Positions 1 to 11,899 of a stretch of 64,000 bases of DNA are shown one piece after another. Every line of letters begins with the position of its first letter. The stretch's first letter is position 1. The stretch covers positions 86,996,569 to 87,060,568 of the forward strand of contig NC_067195.1 in NCBI RefSeq assembly GCF_000699445.3, read 5' to 3'. The position numbers were made by a program, and so were the translations under genes. A model generated the notes under the pieces. The model saw only the letters and a program-made list of their open reading frames with translations, made no database searches and was not told where the DNA came from. This DNA comes from Schistosoma haematobium (Eukaryota > Platyhelminthes > Trematoda > Strigeidida > Schistosomatidae).

Positions 1-120
1 TGTAGGCAATATCGAGGTAGTTCGCATAGGATGCGTACATTCCAATAAGAGACTGAACAATTGTAGTCCTAAACATCAATGGGAAAATATAAGCAAACAA
101 TACTAAGTGGATTTATTATG
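1..120 (+). mobile_element. SINE-A (Sm-alpha-like), 3' fragment
   Basis: Carries the 3' body shared with other copies in this window: GGCAATATCGAGG, AAGAGACTGA, then CAATGGGAAAATATAAGCAA and AGTGGATTT. The tRNA-like and ribozyme parts are left of the window. Confidence 0.7.
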
Positions 121-361
121 AATTATTTGGTTGATTGATGTCTAACGAACAGTTTGATCATGTTAAACTACCTAGCACAAAGATAATGTTTAAGAAGTTG
201 AGACACTTTGATTTGTGATCGATTGAGTTCTATCAACATTGAAAGTTTGAAGAAAATGACATTACTGACAAATAAGTGATCAGTCAATATTTTAAACAAA
301 ATTATTTTTAGTGAAGATAATTAATAGCCTCAACAGTTCAGTGATAATCCCTCAAATAATA

Positions 362-510
362 ACAATGTATCAGTCAGTCAGTCAATCAGTAACAACGTAG
401 AACTTTGTACGTACGTACATTAGTTCGAGTTGCCACACCACATTAGCACAGAGATGCAGTTATCGATAACATCTTCAAACCGTAATGTTTCCGAGTACTG
501 CTTATACTCC
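362..510 (-). mobile_element. RTE-A LINE, 3' end fragment
   Basis: Reverse complement of the 3' UTR and TGAC-rich tail of the RTE-A copy at 21480-21660, including GTACGTACGTACAAAGTTC and GTGGTGTGGCAACTCGAACT. Joined directly to a SINE-A copy on its right. Confidence 0.75.
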
Positions 511-715
511 GGGATGTAGGTACATCCAGCTGATGAGTCTGAAATAGGATTCCACTGCTAGCCACTATCCATCTTTGCTTAAGAAGCTTGTGACTTAAGA
601 CTATATCGAGGCCACCCTCACAGGATGCACATATGCCAACATGAGACTGATCAATTGCAGTCCTAAATAACAATGGAAAGATACAAATAAAGCAAAACCA
701 AGTGAATTTGGTAAC
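511..715 (+). mobile_element. SINE-A (Sm-alpha-like), ribozyme broken
   Basis: Reads GATGTAGGTACATCCAGCTG, ATGAGTCTGAAATAGGATTCC, then the common 3' body to AGTGAATTTG. The segment holding GAAA and the cleavage site is deleted, so the hammerhead cannot work. Confidence 0.8.
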
Positions 716-803
716 AAAGATAACTTTGTTTACTTATTTATTTCAATCTTTGTTATTCATCTTATTATATTCTTCTCCCCTTCCTCCAATTTGTTTATTG
801 TAG

Positions 804-1049
804 TTATAATGATCCAATGCAAATTCCAAATATATTATCAAAACAAGAACAATTATGTTTTATACAAGCTGTACAAAATGATAATAATGTTACATATAAA
901 CTAATGAATGATGGTTATTTAGTAATGGATATAGATTTTAATAATTTCTGTGATATTTATCATTTAGTATTTCCTTTTCTCAATTCTAAATGTCCAAGTA
1001 CATGGAAAAAAGATGTACATATTACAGTTACATTAATTGATGAAAATGA
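804..1049 (+). CDS. Unrecognised gene, exon a
   Basis: Open across its whole length. The upstream intron end is strongly pyrimidine-rich and closes with TTTATTGTAG. The donor is GA|GTAAGT. It starts with the last base of a codon and ends with the first two bases of one. The translation has mixed hydrophobic and charged composition, unlike the repeats around it, which supports real coding sequence. Confidence 0.6.
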
Positions 1050-4000
1050 GTAAGTTATTAATGAATCTTTATTATCCATATATATATCAGTATGAGGTTT
1101 TGGAGATTATTAAGTTTTTGATTGAAATTGATGTTAGACAACCATTGAAAACCTGGAAGCACTGGATGATCGTTTTGTCCTATTGTGAGACTTTTCAAAA
1201 GTGCTCAATGGTTGTCTAGCATCAATGGGTTCATGATCTCAATTAAAAACATAATAATCTCCACGACCCTATACTGATAATTATCATGTGCTCACTAGTG
1301 ACTAGCTATTTGAAGGAATTCTCAGAGTTCTTGTGAGAAACTGTGACCAGTGGAGCTAAACCGTGTCGCGTAGAGACAGTTATTCATCTCAATACAATGG
1401 AAGATAGTCGTACAATTTTGTGGATTGGTTGAGATTAGACATTAACGCAGTTGAATGCCGGCCGGCTAAGCGGTTTAGAGGTTAAGCGTTGGCGTGCGAG
1501 ACCGAAGACCCTGGGTTCGAATCCTGAGAGCGGGATCGTGTATGGGCGCTGCTGAGGAATTTCTAAATAGGACGAAACGACGTTTCAGTGCCTTCATGTT
1601 TCGAATGGTGGTCTAACATAAATCGATTCATAATCTCAATCATTCCTGGATAGTTTGATAATTATGTAATTCTATTTTAATAAAAACTGTTATATTATCG
1701 GTTGTTAAGTAAATGTATTTGTGTTTTTGGAGTGTTCATATCATAAGAATAATATAATAGCAATATTCAAATGACCTTATCAGTTTAAAACCACTTTACA
1801 GTCAATAAAATAACAGTTTTTATAAATGGATAATATTTTACATCAACTAGTGATAAAGCCTATTAGAATATAATCGTTTTAGGGAGCTTATTTGCTTTTC
1901 AACTTACTTACTTAATTACCTACGCCTGTTACTCCTAATGGAGCATAGGCCGCCAACCAGCATTCTCCAACACACTCTGTCCCAGGCCTTACTTTCTAGT
2001 TCTATACAACTGTTGTTCATTATTCACATATCTGCTGACATTTCTCGGTAAAATGTGTTCTTTCGTCTTCCTCTCCTCTTTTGTTTAGCCTTGCGGATTC
2101 CATGTGAGGGCTTGCCTTGTGAAGCAGTTCGGTGCTCTCCTCAATGTGTGTCCTATCCACTTCCAGTACTTCTTCCTGATTTCTTCCTCCACTGGAATCT
2201 GGTTTGTTCTCTCCCATAGTAGGTTGTTGCTGATAGTGTCTGGTCAATGTATCCAAAGTATTTTGTGTAGACAACTGTTAATAAACACTTATATCTTCTA
2301 GATGATGGCTTACGTAGTTTTCCAGGTTTCCATCCCATACACAGTAGAACTGTTTTGACATTGGTATTGAAAATTCTGACTTTGGTATTGGTTGACAGAC
2401 AGTTGTTTTTAGTTCCAGATGTTTTCCATTTATAAATATGCTTTTCTTGCTTTGCCAATCCGCGCCTTCACGTCCTCATCAGATCCACAGTGTTCATCAA
2501 TGATGCTGCCCAAATATGTAAAGGTTTTTACATCTTCCAAATCTTCTCCATCAAGTGTGATTTGATTGTTGCATGTTGTGTTGTATCGGAAAATCTTGCT
2601 TTCCCCTTTGTGTATGTTGAGACCTATTGTTTCTCAACACAAATGAACAAGTTACCAATCCTAATATTTTAACAATTGAACTTCTGTATTGATCTTAGCT
2701 AGACCATCATTGAAAACCTAAAGGCAGTGGATGGATGTTTTGTTCTAGTATGGGACTTGTCAACAGTTTGCATCCCATACACGGGACTTGGACCGAAGAT
2801 CTTTGGTTCCTCGCGCGAACGCTTAATCTTTATTCTGATTATAATCTTTATATTATAGAAACGTAATCACTATAATGTCTCATTTATCCTAATGTAAATG
2901 TATAGATCATAGATCAAGATTTGCTTTCTGTTATTTCATGGTTTCGTGAGATATCAGCTTTTGGAGATAAGGACCTTCTTGTTTTCGTTTTATGTCTCAT
3001 CAGTTCATGTCGGTTTCCAATTATTTTATAAAAATTGCTCAATTGGATCAATACATTTGTAGAATTTTTGATTTTCTAGCTAAATTTAGGGAGCTGGAAT
3101 AACTCAGCAGTAACGCTTTGAACTGTGAAGTTGAATGACAAAGGTACGAATATAACACTGTACATTACTCCCCTCAAGATTGCAAGTGCACCTACACTGG
3201 TAGTCCAAAACTCAGATCAAGCACAGTTTGTTGTTGAATACCTTCATCGAACTAACAAACCAATATAATACATTTAGTGCTGGATCAGTTAAACTAGCCG
3301 TCTGACTGCAACTTGATCAACAGTATTAAATCATAACTAAAAGACTAAACAGATATTACATTGATTATTATTCAGTTATTCATCAATATAAACATCAGGT
3401 TTTCCATAACTTGTTTACATTTACAAGTATTCGTTCGTTTATCAAGATTCTTTGTACAGTTGTTTTGATGTTAAATTTAGCACTTCACTTTGCGGACCGG
3501 TGGGATAATTTATTAGTCATTTCCTATCCTATTTTTTCCAGTAAAGAAATAAGTAGCACTGAATTCGAAGTTGTCAGTTGTGCCAGTCCTATACGTGATG
3601 CGCGTCGTTACCAACAACGTCAACGTATTGCAGAACTGGAATTCGCAGAGAAGAATTTGCACAAAACTACTGTTAGTGCTGATAGTTTATTTGAATGGGA
3701 TCATCAGACAAGTCAATCGGTTTCACAATCCACATCAAAACTCAGCATTTCTGATATCAGCCCCAATTCGTCTGGTTTTGGTAGTCTTTATTCTCCACTA
3801 CCATCGATCACATCTGAAGAAGATCATTTCAACGAATTACAACTTTACTTGGCTCGAAATGAGGCATCCACTCCATCGCAACATATATCTCCATCTGTAA
3901 CTACAGATTCTATTGCCATTGGCACTACTAACAATAATAATAGTAGTATAAGTGATGTGAATAATCAAAAGTCCGATATTTTATCACCGTCGACGTCTAA

Positions 4001-7000
4001 TGATGAATTAATTGACTTGTCTAGTTGGGATCGGTTGGAGAAATTGAAACAAAAACGTTTGATTAATAATTCGACCAATTCACGTACCATTGAACGAAAT
4101 CCACAAAACCTGTTCAAACACTCGACTGAACAAATGAGCTCTAAGATAATAAGTTCAAAATATGCAATTAAACGACAAGTTAAAGGTAAGCAGCGCTAAA
4201 CTTAAGAGTAAAGTATCTAAGAATTAGTAAAAAATATTTGAAACTAATACAGGATTTAAGTTTGAAAGCAACATTTAGTACGTCAATACTGTAGAGTTTA
4301 TGGCCTATTATGATAGACGATTGTCATGGTTGGTGCGACCGAACAAAAGCTGCGGACCTAGGTTCCACACTTCTTGGTACTCATCAATAAGGTGTGTCCG
4401 GTATTTTAAGACAAATAATGTTTCATTTGGGTTTCGAACTCATGATAACCAGTGTCATGGTTGAATTTGTTATATATCTATGATTCACACCATTCAGTCA
4501 ATTATAAAATACTGAAATTTAAATATTTGTTGGTAGTTACCATGAAAGACTTCGAGGAATTGATCGATGGTATCACCTAATATTCTGTAAATCATACTGA
4601 ATGTGACATTCAGTTAATAGCATTCTGTTTCACTAAGCACTCATCTGCAATGTGTATCTGTAATATTGAGATAACTAACACTCTCTGCTGGATTTGGTTC
4701 TCGGCCTGGATAGCTCAACAATAACGTCTCTGACCGTCAAGCTGGGTAAAATACGATCGAATCCATCAGGAAGCATCAGTTCCCTTATTAACATTGTTGA
4801 CAATTGCCAAATAGCATGAAACCTAGGTTCATGGTTTTCTATCGACTATCTCCAACTACCACTTTACACATCAAAATAGTACATGCGTCGTCGAGTCACT
4901 TAAACTTCGAAGAGATCAATTATGAATACAGTGATCATGAGTGTTGTCAGAGGTATGAGGGTGGTTATCACTTCCCAGGTATCTGAAAAGGAAATGAGGT
5001 TAGGGGGTGTTCTTAGTGACTTGTGAGCGTGACCGATATGCCCAAGGAACAACTTAGTGAGCTCGGTCACACACGACCGTTTTGTGAGTAAGTCTCTTGT
5101 TAGCTCCGTACTTTTTGTGACCTTACCACCGGAGACGGGAGTCCGTGTGATAAGGCAAGGTGTGCGTTGTTACGGTCGACTTTTTCTAACCTCACCCCTC
5201 CTTGTGGGAAGGCAGCATCGTTGTCATGCTGGTTGTCTGAAGGAAACACCTTACTCTCGTCACACTTTTGTACAGTCAGCAGTACGACTTCGCCTTCGGA
5301 CTTTGGGTTTGTTGCTTTTAGTCTTATCGCTCTTCAATCAACCTGTTTGGCATGTTAGGACTTTGAGGAACGGTGGTTCCAGCCAGTATAGCTCGGTTGC
5401 TTCATCAGGATAGGCAAGACCGATTATCACATTAAAGTAGCAGCAACGGTCAGGCTGGTGATTACGTTATAACCTAATCGATAGAATTCTATTTGCACTA
5501 AAATGAACATTACATCCATGAAATTGATCATTACCTAGTGATCAATCAATTATAAATTCTATCTAACCTATACATTAATACGTGTTTTGAATCCATTTTC
5601 AACCAGTTTGTCATGTTAATATTCATAATCACTACACGTTTAAGACAACATCTATGAGAGTAACTATTGAGGAATCTAAGCTTTAGCTGTTAACCTCACA
5701 TTATAGACTTAAGCTAATTCATAATATACAATCATTAGTTCATGTACAAATGAATTGTAAAGTATGTACATTTAGATAATCATATACAACATGTTTATTT
5801 ATTGCTATGACTAATATGAATTATTGGTTATTTACAATAGAAATCGATAATGGTTCATGTGATGAACAGGAGTATGTGATAAAAGTACGTTTCCAATGTA
5901 ACTATATTTAATATCATATGTTTATAATAATTGTTTCCATGTCATTAATAATTGGAACAGAATTATTATGCCAGGTCGTACTCGTTACGATTAGACCTTT
6001 GTTCTATAATTAAAATCAATTGTCAGGGGCCAACGAGTTATCATTGATGATAATCAATGATTTTTCCGTTATTTCACAAACTGACTGTGACTGAAATTGT
6101 ACAAATGGTTACTGACCAAATGATTTGAATGTTTATGGGTTCATCAAAGTTTCGAAGTTTAATCTCTTACATGTTGATAGGTATATATTATGAAGAAGTT
6201 TCATACTTGAATGAAAGAGGCTCTCCATTGACTGAGGTCAGTGCTTGATAAATATCATTAAAGATTATCATTATCTCAGCTAAACTCATCCAACAAAATT
6301 GAACTAGTCTACTTGTAAAATATATCATTTTCTGGGTAACCTATTCTAATCTTTAGTATATACATGATGCTCACTTTTATAGTCCATTGGTCAGCCATAA
6401 ATAATAAAGAACATGGCATACATTACATCAACATAGTAAAAGAAATGAAATTAGCATTATAGGAAGTCAAGGTGACATTATGGTAGTAGTTATATTTGTT
6501 GCTATACTCTGTCCCTCAAAAGCCTAATGAATATAAATTATTTGGGTAGGTTATAGATTATTGAAGCTTTATAGTCTGTTCTTATTATCTTACAGGGAAT
6601 CATTCACATTCCAGTGAAGAATCACAAACACCTGAATTCTTTATTAAATCATAAATAATTTCATAAATGATCTCTTATAGTCCCGACAGTCTCTTTTCGT
6701 ATACGAAATCCTGATGGTTTATGAAATTATCATCTGAGAGGAATGACAATGAAGTTATTAACCTTTATAGTTTCAACAATAACAGTAAGGCAATTACGGA
6801 ATGAACTAAGTAACAGTTTATCTGATATGGTAGGAAAATAAAGGATTACTCATAAAAACTATGTTTTAGCTGATGACATGAATGAATAGGAATAAGCATT
6901 TTGTATAATTTCCTCTACACAATTCGAGATGATAGAGAAGATTTATAGCTTAAGCAGATGATTTCGATGGAGTTTTGTTCTCTGAACCGGATGGTTTAGT

Positions 7001-7555
7001 CGTAGAGCTTTCATCGTTCTTCTGGACAGTGTCATCATCAGCACAAACTTCAGGTAGAAGTGAAATGTTCAAATTTCTCCATACATGGCTCACAACTTGT
7101 CATGACAGGTTTAAAGTCAACAAGAACCAATCAACATCGAGGTTTACAGGACAAACTATGAGCCATATATGGAGAAAATTGAATACCACTTCCACCTGAA
7201 ATTTCAGCTAATGATGTCGTTCAGAAGAACGATGAAAGCTCCACGATCAAACCATCTAGTTCAGAGAACAAAACTCTATCAAAATCATTTGCATATTGTT
7301 TCATTGTTATTGTAGGATGTATATAGTTCATTACCCATTTTCTTATCAATTCAACATAGTTATGTCGGGAAAATCCTTTACAAATCATTATTGTTTCATT
7401 ATTTTCTTAACAATTATTTCAGTTATATACCATTGTATACTTCATTTTCAGACAAAAAGTCGACGCATTTATCGAATTCTCAGTCTTCTCAACCGAGAAT
7501 TATCAAGACATTTATGACAAATCGCGCGTGTGAGCACGCAATTGAGAGAGAGTGA
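804..7555 (+). CDS. Unrecognised gene, last three exons (5' end outside window)
   Basis: I do not recognise this protein. Three exons fit by splice signals and phase: 804-1049 (after a long pyrimidine tract and TAG, before GTAAGT), 3542-4185 (after TTTTTTCCAG, before GTAAGC) and 7452-7555 (after TTTTCAG, ending at TGA 7553-7555). Exon 1 leaves two bases and exon 2 one base of a split codon, and each is completed by the next exon. The 330 residues in the window begin with a compact, possibly folded part (exon 1, with [20 protein letters not shown]). A charged helix-like stretch follows ([20 protein letters not shown]), then a Ser/Asn/Thr-rich tail with [20 protein letters not shown], which looks disordered and phosphorylatable. 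No signal peptide, membrane segment or catalytic motif is visible. It could be a scaffold or regulatory protein, but that is only inference. Exon structure is moderately sure; function is unknown. Confidence 0.6.
1084..1250. mobile_element. SINE-B fragment, inverted hairpin-like
   Basis: GACAACCATTGAAAACCTGG at 1137-1156 and CTCAATGGTTGTCTAGCATC at 1205-1224 are the two ends of SINE-B 3' bodies facing each other, with the middle lost. No tRNA-like head remains. Confidence 0.55.
1345..1655 (+). mobile_element. SINE-B copy with hammerhead core
   Basis: tRNA-like head with A-box-like GGCTAAGCGGTTTAGAGG and B-box GGTTCGAATCC (about 1450-1530). It is followed by a hammerhead core CTGAGGAA ... CGAAAC at 1550-1590 and a 3' body ending near ATCTCAATCATT. 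Stem I halves GGCGCTG and CAGTGCC pair with one G-U. The cleavage triplet reads TTT rather than GTC. Confidence 0.75.
1903..2650 (-). mobile_element. RTE-B LINE, 3' fragment
   Basis: On the minus strand, from the TAAG-type tail near 1905-1915 through the C-terminal sequence: [20 protein letters not shown] (frame changes), [17 protein letters not shown] in a shifted frame, and WKWIG-type remnants. Several frameshifts and stops mark it as dead. Same family as 42040-42785 and 59226-59948. Confidence 0.8.
2690..2835 (-). mobile_element. SINE-B fragment, decayed
   Basis: Minus-strand 3' body (AGACCATCATTGAAAACCT) and the remains of the tRNA-like head (CGCGCGAACGCTTAATC) are recognisable. The ribozyme core is lost. 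Confidence 0.6.
3095..3230 (+). mobile_element. SINE-C fragment, decayed
   Basis: GGAGCTGGAATAACTCAGCA, then CTTTGAACTGTGAAGTTGAA resembles the tRNA-like head of SINE-C at 4710 and 37390 (GGATAGCTCAGTGGTAAC). The ribozyme section is not preserved. Confidence 0.5.
3542..4185 (+). CDS. Unrecognised gene, exon b
   Basis: 644-bp exon in the frame that reads [20 protein letters not shown] near its start and IKRQVK at its end. The acceptor is the pyrimidine tract CCTATTTTTTCCAG and the donor is AAAG|GTAAGC. The frame is also open upstream to 3411, but the acceptor and the phase match to exon a argue for a start at 3542. Rich in Ser, Asn, Thr and Gln. Confidence 0.65.
4705..4925 (+). mobile_element. 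SINE-C copy, ribozyme degenerate
   Basis: Head GGCCTGGATAGCTCAACAAT with B-box-like CGATCGAATCC, then TTGACAATTGCCAAATAGCA and TGAAACCTAGG, a decayed hammerhead core. Tail CTATCTCCAACTACCACTTT is shared with 57970 and 32915. Confidence 0.65.
4924..5425 (+). repeat. Unclassified ~500-bp repeat, inverted partner of 23395-23925
   Basis: Reverse complement of the second copy over nearly its whole length. Shared words include TTAGCTCCGTACTTTTTGTG, CTCACCCCTCCTTGTGGGAA and CCAGCCAGTATAGCTCGGTT. It is GC-richer than its surroundings. It might be the 5' region of a LINE; I cannot tell. Open frames inside are short. Confidence 0.75.
5426..6955. other. Intron sequence with no recognised feature
   Basis: Part of the second visible intron of the unrecognised plus-strand gene. 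AT-rich, no credible exon, no clear full repeat; a short SINE-C-like tail word is at 5500-5560. Confidence 0.6.
6958..7293. mobile_element. Fold-back (long inverted repeat) element
   Basis: Left arm GATGGAGTTTTGTTCTCTGA and AGCTTTCATCGTTCTTCTGG are mirrored on the right by GAAGAACGATGAAAGCTCC and CAGAGAACAAAACTCTATC. Arms of roughly 140 bp make the RNA or DNA a near-perfect hairpin. No coding capacity. Relatives at 44868-45365, 48838-49065, 52180-52320 and 58318-58640. Confidence 0.85.
7452..7555 (+). CDS. Unrecognised gene, terminal exon c
   Basis: After the acceptor TTCATTTTCAG the reading frame from exon b continues as [17 protein letters not shown] and ends with HAIERE and TGA at 7553-7555. 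The phase fits exon b (1+2 bases). It lies about 160 bp downstream of a fold-back repeat. Confidence 0.55.
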
Positions 7556-7705
7556 GAGCAAGAGATAGGCTGTCAAAAAAATAATTAAATATACGGCACA
7601 AAACATAAAATGAAGGCATTTGAAGCAGAAAAGAAAACATGCCAAAACTATCCTTGTTAACCAGAAAATTCCACTATATTCATTTTATAATTTGTAATAC
7701 TGTTT

Positions 7706-7752
7706 GTGTATGTGTATGTGTATGTGAGTGTGTGCGTGTGTGTGTGTGTTCG
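7706..7752 (+). repeat. TG microsatellite
   Basis: Interrupted TGTA/TG dinucleotide run ending in a pure (GT) stretch. Confidence 0.9.
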
Positions 7753-8475
7753 TGCATACACATATGCATGCATATGTGTTTATCTATTTACTCTCTTTCT
7801 ATTACTTCATTTCTATCTTCACTTTCATTGACCACTCTCGTCTACCTTTTATTTTCTTTTTGCTATTCTTATTTATTTAAAACACCATAAGTAGTATTTA
7901 ACGTAAGTTTCATCATTGTTTTTGTTTACCGAGAAAAACAGTTATTACCGTTGAATGCATTTGCCTGTTCGTATAAATATTGTATACAACTTAATATATA
8001 TATTGGAGACTATTGTAACTATGGCGAAAAAAACAACAACTGGAAAGAATTAGTATATTTAAAAATTAACTCGATTTGTTGAAGAGGTGAGGGTGAGGAT
8101 GGAGGATAGAGGATGAAGGTGGAGATGGGTATTTTTTGTTTTTCAGATTAACAGTCTTTCTTAATTGTCAATGCTTTTAATAAATAAATAAATAAAAATT
8201 AATATTTTTTAGCTCTTCCCTCCCTCTCTGTCTCTCCTTCTCTCGCTTATTTTGATAAATTTCTTTTTTTTTTAGAATGTATGTAGTAACATCTAATTTC
8301 ATCTGTTTGATTTTATTCAATTGTTTTCTATATCTATAAAATGAAAAAAAATAATATAAGTGAATGATTATAAGTTAGTAACCAAACATAATGGTTAGAT
8401 AGATTACATAACTAAGGTACCTATGATATATCTTATTTCATTGAAGTCATTTTCTATTCCATATAGAGATAATGC

Positions 8476-8527
8476 TTTCTTCTTTCTTTCTTTCTTTCTT
8501 TCTTTCTCTCATTCATTCATTCATTCC
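8476..8527 (+). repeat. (TTTC)n and (ATTC)n microsatellite
   Basis: About eight TTTC units followed by four ATTC units. Confidence 0.9.
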
Positions 8528-8574
8528 ATGTTCACATTTGCTCATCTTATCCAAATCAGAGATATTAATGGATA

Positions 8575-8602
8575 AGAAACAAACAAACAAACAAACAAAC
8601 AA
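8575..8602 (+). repeat. (AAAC)n microsatellite
   Basis: Six to seven AAAC units. Confidence 0.9.
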
Positions 8603-9599
8603 TAATTTGTTTGCATTTAATATATTAACAATAAAGCTATTCTAACACTGTTTTACATTTCTCCTGTATCCATATACATATGCATATGCATATAATTGAG
8701 TGCTTTCTTACACCTTTATTATTATGATCATTATCCATATTGCTTTTCTATTGAGTTCATATCTCTTGATTGATGTTTTCATACTTGAAGAGGGTTTATG
8801 TTTACCTGTATTGAATAATCTTTTTTTTTATAAAAGAAAAAATAACAACCTTTTATTGCTCAAATATTTTTGTCTATGTTTGACATTTTTGTTGTTTTGT
8901 TTTGTAACTTTATCGCATTTCTTACATAATGAATGAAGAAAAAACAAAAAAAAAAACAAAAAAAAAGAAACGAATTAAAGATGATCAAGATCATAGGAAA
9001 TAAGAAAGTGTAGAACCCCTCTGTTTATACATGTTACTAACTAACAGTAAATGAGAATCATTTACTTAAATGTGTTTGTTTGTGTGCGTGTATGTGTGCG
9101 CGTGTGTGTGCATGTATTTGTATGGATTTTTTATATCAAAAAAGTTAGTAACTAGGCCCAAACTGATCATGAATCCCTTTTTTTTTTTAATACCCTTTAT
9201 CTTCTTTTTTTTTTTATAAAATAAAAACAATATTGTCTTATTCATTAGAAGCATTTTAAATGCATTTCACTCTTATTTCTTACTTCATTTGTATATTTGT
9301 ATTCAAGTCTCTATATTCTTCTGTTTAGCTCTGGTAAACACTTATGTGTATAGGCATTTGAACTACAGTTTTTGTTGTGTTTATTTGATATTAATTTTTT
9401 TTTGGTATCCTTATCAGAACAAATCGTTTTCTCATTCGTTGATGTTCTTGTTTTGTTTCTTGTCATGTTCTCTGTTGTTATACTTTAATAAATGTGTGCA
9501 TAGTAATTCTTGGAGATCTATTTTTGTATCATCATTATTTTGTCTGGGTTTATATAAAAAAAGAAACAGGGACAAAATATTGAATGACGACACAAGTGG

Positions 9600-9945
9600 G
9601 AACAATCGAATGTATTTGCATGCACAGTTACAGAACATATTAGTAACATTTGTCAACCGTACAGTAAATAATTAATTTGTAAAATATCAATCAATTGTCT
9701 CAAACTTGACTGTTCTTTCATTTTCTCCGCAATCACTCTCTGTTCTCTTTCTATTTTCTTCAATCTTCTTAACCTTCTGTTCCCAGGCATTTCACTTTCG
9801 GTTGATGATACATACTTCTTATATCTGTCAACATCAGTAGCGCACACCACAACTCTATATGTTGTCCATGATGTTTTTTGACGGATAAACGAAATTAACA
9901 GATCAGAGACTCTGGACTCGATTTCCGTATCAATCGTCACTCTTC
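9600..9945 (-). repeat. Unclassified repeat with coding remnant, copy 1
   Basis: Minus-strand frame RLRRLKKIEREQRVIAEKMK then EQSSLRQLIDILQINYLLYG. The same words recur at 14395-14720 (KVKEQSSLRQSIDILQ, MYLLYG). Two diverged copies with preserved protein wording suggest a once-coding mobile element of unknown type. Confidence 0.6.
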
Positions 9946-10489
9946 AGTTAACTTGGTCAACGCCAACTCTTCAGTATTATAGGACCAGAAAAGTATAACA
10001 CAGCTCAACAGTCAGTGATTAATCATTTGTAGAAACCTTTCTTACTGATTCTACCTTAACTTTTCTGAATGATCAATGTACGATTGTAGAGATTGTTGAG
10101 TTTTTAATTGAGATCATGAATTGATTAATATTAGATCACCATTAAGTTTGGGCGTTCGCACGTGAGACCGAAGGTCCTATGTTCAATTGACTATTGAAAA
10201 TGAAGTAAGAGTTATCAATGATTTTAGTAAACTTTTATTCGCTATCTATACATTATGAGTAGTATTTTAATAAGTTGTAACATTGTTCTCACACGTTAAA
10301 CCCATAGCCCTCAATATTTAGATTGAATGGATAATTTTCAGAAAAATTTTATTATTCAGTCAACAATTTAGATTACCGTAATTCATAAACCAAATCACCT
10401 CCAAAGTTTAGGGAGATTTTGGTACCTTTTTTCTTAGGCCATCATTGACTAATAGAGTATTTAATGGCCCGTGAATCTGATTCCTGTTT

Positions 10490-10925
10490 AGATTGTACGA
10501 ATAATTGTATGGATGTTTGTTATCGCCATTTTCTCGTATATCATCGTCGACTTAAATCGCGTCATCCAATAACGAAATTATATAAGTCGAATAACGAGAA
10601 TTGACTTGAGAATACATATATTTCGAATATGAAGCGAATAAAAGAGTAGAGCAAAATGACACGTATGGAAGATGGCTGGGAAGCCAACTCCCTTTTAGTC
10701 AAGCGTTACTCAATATTTATAGTCAGACAAAATAAAGCTACAGACATGTGATTAATAGGATAAGAAGGGCACACACATATACGCTCATATAAAAACAGTC
10801 TAGATTGATAAGCGAATAAATAACAAGGTCAAAGTATGGCTCGAGTAGAATGAATAAAATGGGATGTCCGAAAGCTCGAATAAGGTATATGGGCTTGGCA
10901 TAATAACTGACACTACAAGTATGTC
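10490..10925 (+). mobile_element. LTR-like repeat, family 1
   Basis: Shares with 47930-48260, and in reverse with 57085-57470, the words TTAAATCGCGT, GAAGCGAA, GCCAACTCCC and GGGCACACACATAT, ending in CACTACAAG. The reverse copy starts TGTAGTGT, so the repeat would have TG...CA-type ends. No paired LTR or internal genes seen; probably a solo LTR. Confidence 0.5.
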
Positions 10926-10999
10926 TTGAGCTGATCTAGGTAATTTTACTTCATCAATTAGTGAATATGAAAATTTTAGATTTACATTTAGGCAGAAAT

Positions 11000-11880
11000 C
11001 CAAAAAGGTTTTCTCAATGCTACAGTGATGAAGTTTATAACTAATTCAAACTCCGTCTATGGCTGAATGTTCAAAAAACTTGTAAGGTCAGTGAAATGTC
11101 ACTAAGCCTTAGTCAAATCATCCGGCAGCTGGGTCGCTGAATATTAAACCGATCATCGATCTCTGTCAAGCTTAAAGGCCACCATCGCGCATTGGTTAAT
11201 CGTTAGCAATCAACAGGCACATGTGGCGGTGGTCTTACTTTCACTTGTATCTACTTTAAATATATATTTCTGTAATAACGTCCTTTGTGCTGTACAGTCT
11301 TCAAAGCATCTACAGTACCTTGATACGTGGATGGGGCAATCCACATAAGGTGTAACTTCGACGTTAGCTAGATCGTCACACCATTCCCGTCTAACTCTAA
11401 TAGGCCCCCAATCATTCGACATAGATCATGTACGCTGGCGATCTATAAACTGATATGTCCCTTTAGCATAATTTTTAGAGAACAGACCAGTTAGGGTAAG
11501 ATTTGCTTTCACTAAATATGGTTGTAATTTAGTTCCGAAAAGCTTTTTGGATAGCATATGTCAAATCACCTGAAATACTTGTGAAACACTAAATGACAAG
11601 ACATGTTTCGTTTCTTCAGAATCACAATGATATGAAACACGGCATATAGCATAGAATAATATGTACGATATGGCACTGTGATCGCCGTGAATGTATGGAA
11701 TGGATGTGGTCTAAACGACTTTGATTTCTACCCTACCGTGTCTGTTAACTTATCCGGCTATAAAATTCCATAACTAAGGAATAGTGAGGCAACTTAAACA
11801 TAGGAACCAAAATTAATCAATTCGAAAACTAAGGGAAGCCAATTTAATAAAAAACTAGCGTTATGTATTTTGCCCCTGTC
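11000..11880. other. No recognised feature
   Basis: Short minus-strand open frame at 11210-11422 has no homolog I recognise and no exon signals. The sequence reads as old repeat debris. Confidence 0.5.
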
Positions 11881-11899
11881 AGTTATCATGTGACAAAAC

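Larger units (their letters stand above)
7556..9600. other. Intergenic, microsatellite-rich
   Basis: Holds TG repeats (7706-7752 and 9067-9115), TTTC/ATTC repeats (8476-8527), AAAC repeats (8575-8602) and A-runs near 8940. I see no gene. Part of it could be 3' UTR of the upstream gene. Confidence 0.7.

Noticed and set aside
3411..3541. Extending exon b upstream to the ATG at 3411
   Set aside because: The hydrophobic [15 protein letters not shown] start looks like a signal peptide, but a strong acceptor at 3540-3541 and the phase match with exon a make it intron.
8476..8602. Regularly spaced short repeats as a CRISPR array
   Set aside because: Pure tetranucleotide microsatellites without spacers, in a eukaryotic genome.
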